A stretch of DNA of 64,000 bases, from the NCBI RefSeq assembly GCF_022267315.1, contig NZ_JAIKLE010000032.1:1-64000 (forward strand). The letters run 5' to 3'. Within the stretch, counting starts at the first letter, position 1. Each line of letters begins with the position of its first letter. Origin of the DNA: Maribellus maritimus. GTDB taxonomy: Bacteria > Bacteroidota > Bacteroidia > Bacteroidales > Prolixibacteraceae. The translations under genes and the position numbers were made by a program. This document shows positions 45,818 to 55,068 of this stretch, piece after piece. The notes beneath the pieces were generated by a model that saw only the letters and a program-made list of their open reading frames with translations, did not search any database and was not told where the DNA came from.

Positions 45818-47353
45818 ATTGAATGTCCAGCGACTTTTCCCACTCCATTTCTTGGATAAATTTTTCTTCCACCGGGTTTTCCTTCAGGATGTTGTAGTTT
45901 TCCCAAAATTCAGGATTGTAGGGATATTTGGTTTTATAGGTATTTTCATCACGGGCAAGTTTTTCGCGGTAACGGATTTTATCCATTTCCTTTTTGTCGG
46001 TATTAACTTTAGTGATTAACAAAATATATTCTGCTGTTTGAGTCTCTCTTACTATTTTTTCATCTTTTGGAGCATCCGGATTTTCATATATCATAAATGT
46101 CCCATTAGGTATGGTGGTTCCATTTTTATATTTCAGATAATATTTGCTGCCAATCTTTTGGTAAGCTGCTTCCGACTTGGCAACAATTGACTCTTTCTTT
46201 CCTGTAAATCTTTTTGAATGTTGACCAAAAAATTTTGTCCAACCTTCAATTTTTAAAATTGCGTAATCTTCTGAGTTAATATAAATATATCCCGCACTTT
46301 CAGAACTTTTGCTTTCAGAAGCCAGGTTCCATCAGGCCATAGAACATTGTAAATTTTATTTTATAAACTTTCACGGAGTCTAACCATTCAAATCCGACGA
46401 ATTGGTATATAAAGTTTTTGTAATCACTAAGTGGCGATGAATATCCTGATTTTTCAATGTAGTTTCTAACACTGTTAGTATAACTTCTGTATATAATATT
46501 CCGGTGCCCAAATACTCTACTCATAGCTTCTGTAAACATTTTCTGTCTTAAATTCAACGGGATAAGGTAATTAGAACTTTTTCTGATTTCCTGAATTTGA
46601 ATACGTGTAGTTTCTGGCTGTTTGGTAACACCTTTGTCGTCGATAAGTAATGCAGCCTCAGTCAGTTGCGAGGCTAAAGTGTCACGGTAATTAATATTGC
46701 GGTAAAAAGCCTCCATTTGAGTGGTGGTGCGTGCGTAATTTCGCTTAATATTTTTAACTGCACCTATTACAATGTCAGCTGCTTCGCTTCCGTTGGGTAG
46801 CACATAAATATCGGCAAGTGTATAAGGTTTTGGGGCTAATTTTATGACTAGGTGGTTGTTGTCTTGAAAAGGAATTTTGAGTTTCCGGCGTTCGTATCCG
46901 AGAAAAGAAAACTGTACTTCACTTCCGGCTTAATGTCTCTGTATTTTAAAATCGAATTCGCCGTTGGTATTGGTAATGGTTCCGGTCCTGGCTTGCTCAA
47001 TCAGAATATTTGCATAAGGGAGAAGTTCCCCGGTTTCAGCGTCCACAACTTTTCCTTGCAAGTGAATAAACGCAGGCACTTTTGATCTTAGTAATCAAAT
47101 GCGTTTCTGTTTGGGTGATTTTGAAATTTGATACGTCCTGCAATTGCATTAAACAGGAATCAATATTTGTGCTGAATGGAAAGTCAGTACTATCCAAAAG
47201 CGAAACCAGGTCCGGGCTGTAAATGAGTTCAAGATGTTCTTTCACTGCAAGGTCTTCCAATATATTCAGATACGTGGTTTTTAACCTGGGTTGAGCAATG
47301 CCGGTAATTGTAGCGAAAGAAATTATAATCAATAATAGGAAAAGGGTTTTCAT
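45783..47353 (-). pseudogene. STN/CarboxypepD-domain outer-membrane-associated protein, disrupted
   Basis: Read with corrections this is one gene of about 520 codons. ATG 47353 starts a signal peptide (MKTLFLLLIIISFATITGIAQ) and an STN domain. At 47080-47083 an A4 run shifts the frame; with three A it continues as KVPAFIHLQGKVVDAETGE, a CarboxypepD domain. At 46930-46932 an in-frame TAA follows KIQRH and is followed by AGSEVQFSFLGYERRKL. Near 46320 a second shift separates FYGLMEP from ASESKSSESAGYIYINSED, after which the frame is open to 45783. Upstream sigma and FecR genes are intact and overlap it by 4 bp. Confidence 0.8.
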
Positions 47354-48303
47354 GGTTTTATTATGTAGGTATTTTTATCCTTCTCGTAAGAGAGATTGAG
47401 TGTCTGGCATATTATTTCGATAATTTCTTCAATGCTGGTATCGCTGTTGAATCGCCCGGATAATCTCAGAGAACCAAAGTTTTTATCGCTTAATTCTATT
47501 TTTTTGTTGAAATGCTGTTCAAGTATCTTTAAAACCTCAGATAAAGCCAGTTCTCTAAAATTGAAGTTGCCCGAAAGCCACGAGTTACGGTTTTGTTGCT
47601 GATTTATTTCTTCGCTAAGCTTTTTTGTTTTTGCATTCCAGCTTCCAATTTCATTCTCTGTGAGAATTACTTTTTCTCTCGTGAATAGTGAACCGGTGGT
47701 AAATGCAACTTTACCTTCGTCAACGGTTACTCTTTCGGCGTCGGGATTACTGGCTTCCACTAAAAATTTTGTTCCCAGAACTTCAATTTTTGTATGTTGT
47801 GTTTTTATTTGAAATGGTTTTCCCGGTTTTTTGGTAATTTCAAAATATGCGGTTCCATTTAGTTTTACATCACGTTCATTTTTTTTGAAAGTTTTTGGAT
47901 AGCTAAGACACGCATTTTTAGCTAAGATTACTTTTGAACTGTCGGGTAAAAAAACAATCTGGCGTTGTTGAGCAACAATTTCTGTCCGGTTATTTGGAGC
48001 CTGAATTTGTAAAACCAGTTGAGTTGCCAGAGCCAATAGCAATAGTGCAGCTGCAGCCCTCCAAACAATATGTTTTGTTTTTCCGGATTGAATGCGCTCA
48101 TTCACTTTTTCCAGTCCTTTTTTCGCATCGGGATTAAAATCAATTTTTAATTTGCCTGTCGCCGTGTATGTTTTTCTGAGTTCTTCAAACTGTTGCCGGT
48201 TTTCTTCTGATGACGAAAGCCATGCGTCAAGCTCTTCTTTTTCTTTTTCCGAAAGTTTGTTTTCAAAAGACTGAATGATTTGATGTATTGGAACCTGCTC
48301 CAT
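47350..48303 (-). CDS. FecR-family anti-sigma factor
   Basis: A 317-residue regulator. The cytoplasmic N-terminus is residues 1-80 (QIIQSFENKLSEKEKEELDAWL); the transmembrane helix is near 84-103 (AAAALLLLALATQLVL). The periplasmic FecR domain shows VFLPDSSKVILAKNACLSYP, TAYFEITKKPGKPFQIKTQHTKIEVLGTKFLVEA, and a C-terminal DUF4974 module with SEVLKILEQHFNKKIEL. It overlaps the disrupted STN gene by 4 bp (ATGA), a sign of former translational coupling, and is preceded by the sigma gene. Confidence 0.94.
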   Translation of the reverse strand: MEQVPIHQIIQSFENKLSEKEKEELDAWLSSSEENRQQFEELRKTYTATGKLKIDFNPDAKKGLEKVNERIQSGKTKHIVWRAAAALLLLALATQLVLQIQAPNNRTEIVAQQRQIVFLPDSSKVILAKNACLSYPKTFKKNERDVKLNGTAYFEITKKPGKPFQIKTQHTKIEVLGTKFLVEASNPDAERVTVDEGKVAFTTGSLFTREKVILTENEIGSWNAKTKKLSEEINQQQNRNSWLSGNFNFRELALSEVLKILEQHFNKKIELSDKNFGSLRLSGRFNSDTSIEEIIEIICQTLNLSYEKDKNTYIIKP

Positions 48304-48365
48304 TGTTTTTTATTACAATGAACCGCCTCAAAAAAAGAACCCCCTAAAGTTTATCGAAAATTTTG

Positions 48366-48947
48366 CTAAAGAATGATAAAAAGTAAAGTTGCAGGGATTA
48401 AATGTAAGAATGGTTTTACTTCTTCCCTTAATTTTGAAATGGCGATGGCGACTTGATTCTCAACCGTTTTGATTGATATGCCCAGATATTCCGCAATTTC
48501 TTTTTGAGTTAAACCTTCGAGTTTGTTGAGGATGAAAATCTGTTTGCACCTTTCAGGAAGCTTTTGGATAGCTTTGTTCAGGTAGGGCATAATAGTGGAA
48601 TAGTCTTCCGGCTCTTCCTGAATTAATTTGAAATTTAAGAAGTACTCTGAGATGTATTTTTTACGCGTGTTCTTTTCTCGAATTAGTTTCATCGATTCAT
48701 AATAAACCGATTTAAAAAGAAAAGCCTTGATATCCTCCGGGGCTTCCAGTTTTTTTCGGTTTTCCCAAAGCCTGACAAAGAGCTTTTGAACAAGCTCTTC
48801 CGAGTCGTTGGTATCATGTACAAAAGTCAGTGAAAAACGGCACATGTTTTTGTAGTAACGCAAAAACAACTGGTCAAACGCTTTTTTGTTGCCTGAAGTT
48901 AATTTTTTGAAAAGTTCGGTGTCGGTCACTTTTTGAAATAAAAACAA
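48366..48947 (-). CDS. ECF sigma-70 factor
   Basis: A 193-residue ECF sigma factor. Region 2: FDQLFLRYYKNMCRFSLTFV and DSEELVQKLFVRLWE; region 4: LPERCKQIFILNKLEGLTQKEIAEYLGISIKTVENQVAIAI. A C-terminal hydrophobic tail (LLFIIL) is again present. It heads the second sigma-FecR locus. With the STN gene disrupted, the sigma/anti-sigma pair may no longer receive its outer-membrane input. Confidence 0.95.
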   Translation of the reverse strand: MFLFQKVTDTELFKKLTSGNKKAFDQLFLRYYKNMCRFSLTFVHDTNDSEELVQKLFVRLWENRKKLEAPEDIKAFLFKSVYYESMKLIREKNTRKKYISEYFLNFKLIQEEPEDYSTIMPYLNKAIQKLPERCKQIFILNKLEGLTQKEIAEYLGISIKTVENQVAIAISKLREEVKPFLHLIPATLLFIIL

Positions 48948-49169
48948 ATATGTAGAATACTATTCATATTTCCAATTTACGAGATAGCTTTTAGAACAGG
49001 ATTTCCTTCGTGAGATTTTTAGATATGTTATTTTTTGTTAAATGCTCTTGTTTTAATTTTGTCTTAATAATCATAGTTTTTGTAAAAATTAAATAAAACT
49101 TACCGGATTTTTGTGATATCTTCAAAACAACGCAACCAAAATTACGTTATAAACATCAGGACGTAAAGA

Positions 49170-49442
49170 ATGATTGAAATGAAGACTCAGATGCATAAAC
49201 TTCAAAATATGATTTCCAGAGAAAGGAAATTGTGGAAAATAGGAAAAGGTGTTTTATATTTTTTCAGTTTAAGTTTTATGGTTTTTTGGGGCTATGTAAA
49301 AGCCGATATTGAATCACCGAAAGAAAAAAATATTGTTGTACCTGAAAAGCAGGAAATCTCAAGTGAACAGCAAAAAAGCGACACACTTTTTTATGCTTTT
49401 AGTAAAATAATTGATGATTTTAGTAAAAAGAATTATAACTAA
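49170..49442 (+). CDS. Small single-pass membrane protein
   Basis: A 90-residue protein; an internal ATG four codons in (MKTQMHKL) could be the start. One hydrophobic helix (VLYFFSLSFMVFWGYV, residues 28-43) is followed by a Lys/Glu-rich tail. I know no family. It ends in a 4-bp overlap with the convergent epimerase gene. Confidence 0.5.
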   Translation: MIEMKTQMHKLQNMISRERKLWKIGKGVLYFFSLSFMVFWGYVKADIESPKEKNIVVPEKQEISSEQQKSDTLFYAFSKIIDDFSKKNYN

Positions 49443-50326
49443 GAAGTTATCTGTTTTATAGCCGAATCGATGTCTGGGTATTTAAAATGAAATCCTGCTT
49501 CTATTAATTTTTTTGATGAAACGGCAGGAGATTCTGTTATTAATTTTGCCGCATCTCCATACAATAGTTTAAAAATAAGTCCCGGAATAAACAAGAAAGC
49601 AGGTCGGTTTAAACTCTTTGCCAATGCTTTGGTGAATTCTTTATTGCTTATTTTTGTTGGTGCCGTTAGATTAAAGGTTGCTGTAGTTTGATATTTTTCT
49701 GCAGCCCACAAAAATGCTTTCGTGACATCCTTTTCATGAATAAATGGAAATGCTTGCTTCCCATTTCCAATAGTTGCTCCAAGGCCTATTTTAAACGGAA
49801 GTAGTAAGTTTTGAATTGTTTTTGCTTTTTTCCCTAAAACTAATCCAATTCTGAAAGCGGTTTTTTGAATATCTTCAGGTAGTTCCTCAAGTGCATTTTC
49901 CCAGTCAAGTACCACTTTACCAACAAATCCTGAATCAAATCGATTGCTGTTTTCATCGTGGTATTCACCTGTTTTATAGATTCCGATTGCCGAAGCAGAA
50001 ATTACTTTTTTGGGTTGTTGATGGGGCGGCAGCAAACGAATCGCTTTTACCAAATTTTGAGTTGTAGTTATCCGGCTGGTATAAATAGTATTTTTGTTCT
50101 TATTTGTCCACCGTTGAAGAATTGGAGCGCCGGCAAGGTTAATTACTACATCTGCTTCCATTAGTTCGTTTTTTAACAGGTCGGTATCGCTATATAACAG
50201 CTCGCGGCTTATTCCGGAAACTTTATATCCTGCCCTAACAAATTCTTCCCAAATTAAACTGCCTAAATATCCGCCGGCTCCTGTAATCTTTATTTTTTGA
50301 TTCTTTTTAATTGTACCGGTATTCAT
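49439..50326 (-). CDS. TIGR01777-type NAD-dependent epimerase
   Basis: A 295-residue atypical short-chain dehydrogenase. The nucleotide loop is KITGAGGYLGSLI near residue 10. The NLAGAPI motif near 62, KVISASAIGIYKTGEY near 105 and the conserved FPFIHEKDVTKAFLWA near 195 identify the YfcH/SulA-like TIGR01777 group. The domain after 230 (TKISNKEFTKALAKSLNRPAF) is its typical C-terminal DUF1731. The reaction is unknown; members are thought to act as membrane-associated sugar- or isoprenoid-type epimerases. Confidence 0.88.
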   Translation of the reverse strand: MNTGTIKKNQKIKITGAGGYLGSLIWEEFVRAGYKVSGISRELLYSDTDLLKNELMEADVVINLAGAPILQRWTNKNKNTIYTSRITTTQNLVKAIRLLPPHQQPKKVISASAIGIYKTGEYHDENSNRFDSGFVGKVVLDWENALEELPEDIQKTAFRIGLVLGKKAKTIQNLLLPFKIGLGATIGNGKQAFPFIHEKDVTKAFLWAAEKYQTTATFNLTAPTKISNKEFTKALAKSLNRPAFLFIPGLIFKLLYGDAAKLITESPAVSSKKLIEAGFHFKYPDIDSAIKQITS

Positions 50327-50445
50327 TCTTTTGAAAGAAATATATTTTCACATTTAAAGCATTTGTTTTAGGATAACAAAAAATTAACAGCTTAAGTTGT
50401 GAAAATTCCTCCGTTAAGCTGAGGTTTTGTTAATTTTGCACAGGA

Positions 50446-52224
50446 ATGAGTAAAAAAATGAACATAATAGTTCGATTTCATAAGTGGCGGCTAAGAAATA
50501 TGAGTGAACGTGGATTTATTACCGCGTTGAGTATTCTGGTTGGTTTGCTGGCAGGATTTGCAGCAGTTGTCATAAAGAACATGGTCAGACTTACTCAGGA
50601 AACTGTAAATAAGCTAATTGCCAGTGAAGTACATAATTACATCTACTTTGCACTTCCCATTGTTGGTATTTTAATAACCGTTATCATTGTGCGGTTTGTA
50701 ATTCGCAGGGAAGTTCGCCATGGTATTCCAACCGTTCTTTATGGTATCTCAAAAAAGAACGGGAGAATAAGTAATCACAATTTATTTTCATCAGTTGTTG
50801 CCAGTTCTTTAACAGTCGGCTTTGGTGGTTCTGTTGGGTTGGAAGGACCTACTGTTGCTACCGGAGCTGCCTGGGGATCATGGTTATCCCGTGCTTTTAG
50901 ACTAAACTACAAAAATACAATCCTGATACTGGCCTGTGCCTGCGCCGGAGCGATGGCTGCCATTTTTAAAGCGCCTATCGCAGCAATTGTATTTGCAGTA
51001 GAAGTTATAATGATCGACTTAACTGTTTTTTCCCTGGTTCCTTTGCTGCTTTCATCGGCTACTGCGGTGGTTACCTCTTATTTTTTTCTAGGGCAAAATG
51101 TACTTTATCCTTTTGAAGTAAATGTCGCCTTTGAGCTTGCCGACCTGCCTTACTATATTGTTTTAGGAATTATAGCAGGATTTGTTTCTGTTTACTTCAT
51201 TAAAATGTACACCTTTTTGGGGAAGATTTTTGATAGGATGGAAAACAAATGGTTTCGTTTACTACTTGGAGGAGCTGGACTGGGGCTGCTGATATTTTTG
51301 TTTCCTTCTCTATTCGGGGAAGGATATGAGGCCATAAACTCTTGTTTGGCAGGGGATCTCGAATATTTGTTTAATAACAGTTTGTTTTACGGTTTAAGGG
51401 AAGAATTATGGGCGGCACTTGTGCTGTTAACAATAGTTGTTTTGTTGAAGATTGTGGCTACTTCGTTAACCTTTGGAGCGGGAGGAGTAGGAGGTATTTT
51501 TGCTCCAACACTGTTTATGGGAGTAAATACAGGAATGTTATTTGCGCAATTGATCAATCTTTCCGGTATTCGGCAAATAAATTCAAACAATTTTGCGCTG
51601 ATCGGTATGGCAGGACTAATCGCCGGGGTATTGCACGCACCTTTAACCGGCATTTTTTTAATTGGCGATATTTCCGGTGGTTATAAACTGTTTGTCCCGC
51701 TTATGATTACAGCAACTTTTGCATACATTATTGTCCGTACTTTTACTCCAAATTCAGTATATCACATTCAGTTGGCTCAACGAAAAGAGTTATTAACCCA
51801 CGATAAAGATGCAAATGTGCTGCAAATGCTAAAAGTCAGAAAACTTATAGAAACTGATTTTGAAAAACTTTCTCCCGATGCTACTCTGGGCGACTTAACC
51901 AAGGCAATTTCCCGTAATCACCGAAATTTATTTCCTGTGGTTGATGAGCAAGGAAATATGGTTGGAATGCTAAAAATGGATGATGTCAGAGATATGATAT
52001 TTAATCATGAATTATATGACAAGGTAAAAATAAGTGAATTGATGTACATGCCTGAATACCATATCGATCCCAATGATAGTATGGATGTGGTTGCCAATAA
52101 ATTTGAATCTTCCAGCAGATATAATCTGGCGGTGATTGAAAATGGTAAATATTTAGGATTTATATCGAGGGCCAGGGTTTTTACCAATTATCGCAAACAG
52201 ATTAAAGATGTATCGCATATTTAA
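50446..52224 (+). CDS. ClC chloride channel/exchanger with CBS domains, copy 1
   Basis: A 592-residue membrane protein with about 18 helices typical of ClC proteins. Selectivity motifs: RHGIPTVLYG near residue 91 (G-x-x-P position), GSVGLEGPTVATGA near 127 (replaces GREGP; the gating Glu is kept), and GAGGVGGIFAPTLFMG near 345. Two CBS domains follow (about 475-590). No external proton-Glu can be placed safely. It is followed by a paralogue with a 17-bp overlap. Confidence 0.9.
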   Translation: MSKKMNIIVRFHKWRLRNMSERGFITALSILVGLLAGFAAVVIKNMVRLTQETVNKLIASEVHNYIYFALPIVGILITVIIVRFVIRREVRHGIPTVLYGISKKNGRISNHNLFSSVVASSLTVGFGGSVGLEGPTVATGAAWGSWLSRAFRLNYKNTILILACACAGAMAAIFKAPIAAIVFAVEVIMIDLTVFSLVPLLLSSATAVVTSYFFLGQNVLYPFEVNVAFELADLPYYIVLGIIAGFVSVYFIKMYTFLGKIFDRMENKWFRLLLGGAGLGLLIFLFPSLFGEGYEAINSCLAGDLEYLFNNSLFYGLREELWAALVLLTIVVLLKIVATSLTFGAGGVGGIFAPTLFMGVNTGMLFAQLINLSGIRQINSNNFALIGMAGLIAGVLHAPLTGIFLIGDISGGYKLFVPLMITATFAYIIVRTFTPNSVYHIQLAQRKELLTHDKDANVLQMLKVRKLIETDFEKLSPDATLGDLTKAISRNHRNLFPVVDEQGNMVGMLKMDDVRDMIFNHELYDKVKISELMYMPEYHIDPNDSMDVVANKFESSSRYNLAVIENGKYLGFISRARVFTNYRKQIKDVSHI

Positions 52225-54013
52225 GTATTGGTGGTTGACGGGTTCAAAAAAGACTTTGAACAAAATTGTCGCGTGGAGAATTGCAAATATTCCTGAACGT
52301 AGGTTTCTTTATCTTTTGAGTTTAATTATTGGATTGCTTAGCGGAATAGCGGCTTTGGTTTTAAAAAATCTTATTCATTTTGTTGAAGAAGAATTAACCG
52401 GGTGGTTTGCTGTTGAGGGATTTAGTTATCTCTACCTGGTTTATCCTTTGATAGGAATATTTTTTACGGTGTTGTTTGTTCGTTTTTTTATAAAAGATGA
52501 TTTGGGGCATGGAGTATCAAAAATACTTTATGCAATTTCAAAAAAAGCAAGCCGTTTAAAACCTCATAATACCTATTCTTCTATGGTAGCCAGTTCACTG
52601 ACTATCGGGTTTGGAGGTTCGGTTGGTTCTGAGGCACCAATTGTGTTAACCGGCGCTTCCATTGGTTCAAACCTCGCACGTATTTTTAAACTGAATTATA
52701 AATATGTAACTCTAATGGTTGGGTGCGGAGCAGCAGGTGCTATTGCCGGAATCTTTAATGCTCCAATCGCCGGAATCGTATTTACACTTGAAGTTTTGAT
52801 GCTGGATATGACAATGGCTTATCTTATCCCTTTGTTAATTTCTGCAGTTTCGGCTACTACAATTTCTTTCTTCTTTATGGGAGAAGGTGTGCTGCTCAGG
52901 TTTACCCAGATTCAGCCTTTTCATATCAATTCAATTTGGTTTTTTATTATTCTCGGAATTTTTACCGGCTTTCTTGGTTTGTTTTTTACCAGGGCAACGA
53001 TGTCTCTCGAAAAAAAGTTTGCTTCCATAAAAAGTTGGGTTTTTAGGTTACTTGTCGGCGGTTTTGTATTGGGAATATTGGTTCTGCTCTTTCCTCCGCT
53101 TTTTGGTGAAGGTTATTCAAGTATCCTGAAGATTTTTAACGGGAATGGAGTTGAACTTCTTGACAGCCCCATGTTTTCCGGATGGAAAAATAACGATTAT
53201 CTGATCATCCTTGTTTTGGCAGGAATACTTTTGTTTAAAGTTGTCGCCATGTCGGCTACTACTGCTTCCGGTGGTATCGGTGGTATTTTTGCCCCAACAC
53301 TTTTTATGGGAGCTGTGGCTGGTTTTTTTCTCGCGCGTATCATCAATTTAATTTACGATGCAGGTCTTCCTGAGAATAGCTTTGCTCTTGCTGGAATGGC
53401 TGGAATGATGGCGGCCGTAATGCACGCCCCTTTAACCGGAGTTTTTCTTACTGCTGAGATCACAGGGGGGTATGGATTTTTTATCCCATTGATTGTAACC
53501 TCAACGATTGCTTATGTAACCATAATGCGTTTTGAGCCTCATTCTGTTTATACAAAACGCCTTGCTCAGCGGGGGGAATTAATAACGCATCATAAAGATA
53601 AAGCAGTTTTAAAGATGATGAAATTGCGTAAACTTATTGAAACTGATTTTGAAATACTATCACCCGATGCTACTTTAAGGGATTTGGTAAAAGCAATATC
53701 GCATTCACATCGAAATTTATATCCAGTTGTGGATTCAGAAGGGAAGATGCACGGAATGGTAAAGTTGGCCGATGTTAAGAATTTGATTTTTGAAACAGAT
53801 TTATATGATTCGGTAAAAGTTAAAGATTTAATGTACATGCCTGAATTTTATATTTCTCCGACAGATAATATGGAGAAGGCTGCTGAAAAATTTGAAACTT
53901 CCGGAAGATACAATCTCGCTGTTATTGACGAAGGGAAGTATCTTGGATTTATTTCGAGAGCGGTTGTATTTTCAAAATACAGAAAAACGCTTCAGGATTT
54001 CTCACACGATTAA
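52208..54013 (+). CDS. ClC chloride channel/exchanger with CBS domains, copy 2
   Basis: A 601-residue paralogue. Motifs: GHGVSKILYAISKKA near residue 97, GSVGSEAPIVLTGASIGS near 137 (the gating Glu remains, the following Gly is Ala), and ASGGIGGIFAPTLFMG near 355. The CBS pair includes RKLIETDFEILSPDATLRDL, nearly identical to copy 1. The start at 52208 overlaps the end of copy 1, so it is co-translated. The pair may form a heteromer or have diverged in gating. Confidence 0.9.
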   Translation: MYRIFKYWWLTGSKKTLNKIVAWRIANIPERRFLYLLSLIIGLLSGIAALVLKNLIHFVEEELTGWFAVEGFSYLYLVYPLIGIFFTVLFVRFFIKDDLGHGVSKILYAISKKASRLKPHNTYSSMVASSLTIGFGGSVGSEAPIVLTGASIGSNLARIFKLNYKYVTLMVGCGAAGAIAGIFNAPIAGIVFTLEVLMLDMTMAYLIPLLISAVSATTISFFFMGEGVLLRFTQIQPFHINSIWFFIILGIFTGFLGLFFTRATMSLEKKFASIKSWVFRLLVGGFVLGILVLLFPPLFGEGYSSILKIFNGNGVELLDSPMFSGWKNNDYLIILVLAGILLFKVVAMSATTASGGIGGIFAPTLFMGAVAGFFLARIINLIYDAGLPENSFALAGMAGMMAAVMHAPLTGVFLTAEITGGYGFFIPLIVTSTIAYVTIMRFEPHSVYTKRLAQRGELITHHKDKAVLKMMKLRKLIETDFEILSPDATLRDLVKAISHSHRNLYPVVDSEGKMHGMVKLADVKNLIFETDLYDSVKVKDLMYMPEFYISPTDNMEKAAEKFETSGRYNLAVIDEGKYLGFISRAVVFSKYRKTLQDFSHD

Positions 54014-54028
54014 TTAAAAAAAAGAAAA

Positions 54029-55024
54029 ATGGTTACCCGTCGCTCATTTATAACAAAAAGCTCGCTGGCTTTTGCCGGTTTAACACTTACAAAATATAGC
54101 TCTGCGAAGTATACTTCTCAGAAAGAAAATAAATTGCCTGTTGTTGTATCGACGTGGAATCACGGATTGCCGGCTAACGAAGCTGCCTGGGAGATATTGG
54201 GGAGCGGAGGTTATTCTCTTGACTCAGTTGAAGCGGGAGTTCGTGTGCCGGAGGCAGATCCCGAGGTGATTACTGTGGGATATGGCGGGATACCTGATGC
54301 CAAAGGAAAAGTTACATTAGACGCCTGTATAATGGACGAAAAAGGACGCGCAGGAAGTGTGACGTATTTGCAACATATCAAACACCCTGTTTCTGTAGCA
54401 CGATTGGTGATGGAAAAAACTCCGCATGTGATGTTGAGCGGAAAAGGAGCATTGGAATTTGCTTTGGAAAATGGTTTTGAAAAAGAAAAGTTGCTCACTC
54501 CCGGGCGAAAAAAAGAATGGAAAAAATGGAAAAAGGAAAAGCGCGGGTTTAGTTCTAAAATCAATATTGAAAATCAACTGGAAGAAAATCATGATACCAT
54601 TGGTATGCTGGCTGTTGATGATAAGGGAAGACTATCGGGAGCCTGCACTACCAGTGGGATGGGGTACAAATTACCGGGCAGGGTGGGAGATTCACCTATT
54701 ATTGGTGCCGGACTTTTTGTTGATGGAGAGATAGGGGGGGCAGTAGCGACAGGAACAGGAGAGTTGGTTATGAAAACATTGGGGACATTTTTGGTTGTTG
54801 AAATGATGCGCAGCGGAAAATCACCGGCACGGGCCTGCGAGGAAGCTGTGAAACGAATTGCGCGAAAAATTCCGGATTACCAAAATCACCAGGTTGGTTT
54901 TCTGGCGTTGAATGTAAAAGGGGAGTACGGCGCTTATTGTATCCAACCCGGATTTAATTACGCGGTTAAAACAACATCTTTTTCTGAACTGGTAGATGCG
55001 GAAGCCTGGTTGAAAAAGTTATAA
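54029..55024 (+). CDS. Glycosylasparaginase (N4-(beta-N-acetylglucosaminyl)-L-asparaginase), Tat-exported
   Basis: A 331-residue Ntn hydrolase that releases aspartate from N-glycosylated asparagine. The start MVTRRSFITKSSLAFAG carries a Tat consensus (RRSFIT-K), so it goes to the periplasm folded. The autocleavage/catalytic Thr is in HDTIGMLAVD near residue 190; GTGELVMKTLG near 247 and the substrate loop GDSPIIGAG near 225 support the family. Length matches. It is 15 bp downstream of the ClC pair and ends before a stem-loop at 55028-55060. Confidence 0.88.
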   Translation: MVTRRSFITKSSLAFAGLTLTKYSSAKYTSQKENKLPVVVSTWNHGLPANEAAWEILGSGGYSLDSVEAGVRVPEADPEVITVGYGGIPDAKGKVTLDACIMDEKGRAGSVTYLQHIKHPVSVARLVMEKTPHVMLSGKGALEFALENGFEKEKLLTPGRKKEWKKWKKEKRGFSSKINIENQLEENHDTIGMLAVDDKGRLSGACTTSGMGYKLPGRVGDSPIIGAGLFVDGEIGGAVATGTGELVMKTLGTFLVVEMMRSGKSPARACEEAVKRIARKIPDYQNHQVGFLALNVKGEYGAYCIQPGFNYAVKTTSFSELVDAEAWLKKL

Positions 55025-55025
55025 A

Positions 55026-55062
55026 AAGGAGCAGTCTGCATCTTTTGCAAAAACTGCCCCGT
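55026..55062. terminator. Stem-loop between convergent genes
   Basis: GGAGCAGT (55028-55035) pairs with ACTGCCCC (55053-55060) with one mismatch, around an inner TGCA/TGCA pairing. There is no long T run, so termination is uncertain. Confidence 0.4.
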
Positions 55063-55068
55063 TGAAAT

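Noticed and set aside
44392-47353. Sequencing error as the sole cause of the frameshifts
   Set aside because: Not excluded for the A8 and A4 runs, but the in-frame TAA and the shift near 46320 are not in long homopolymers, and the other long genes in the window are intact. I therefore keep gene decay as the main reading.
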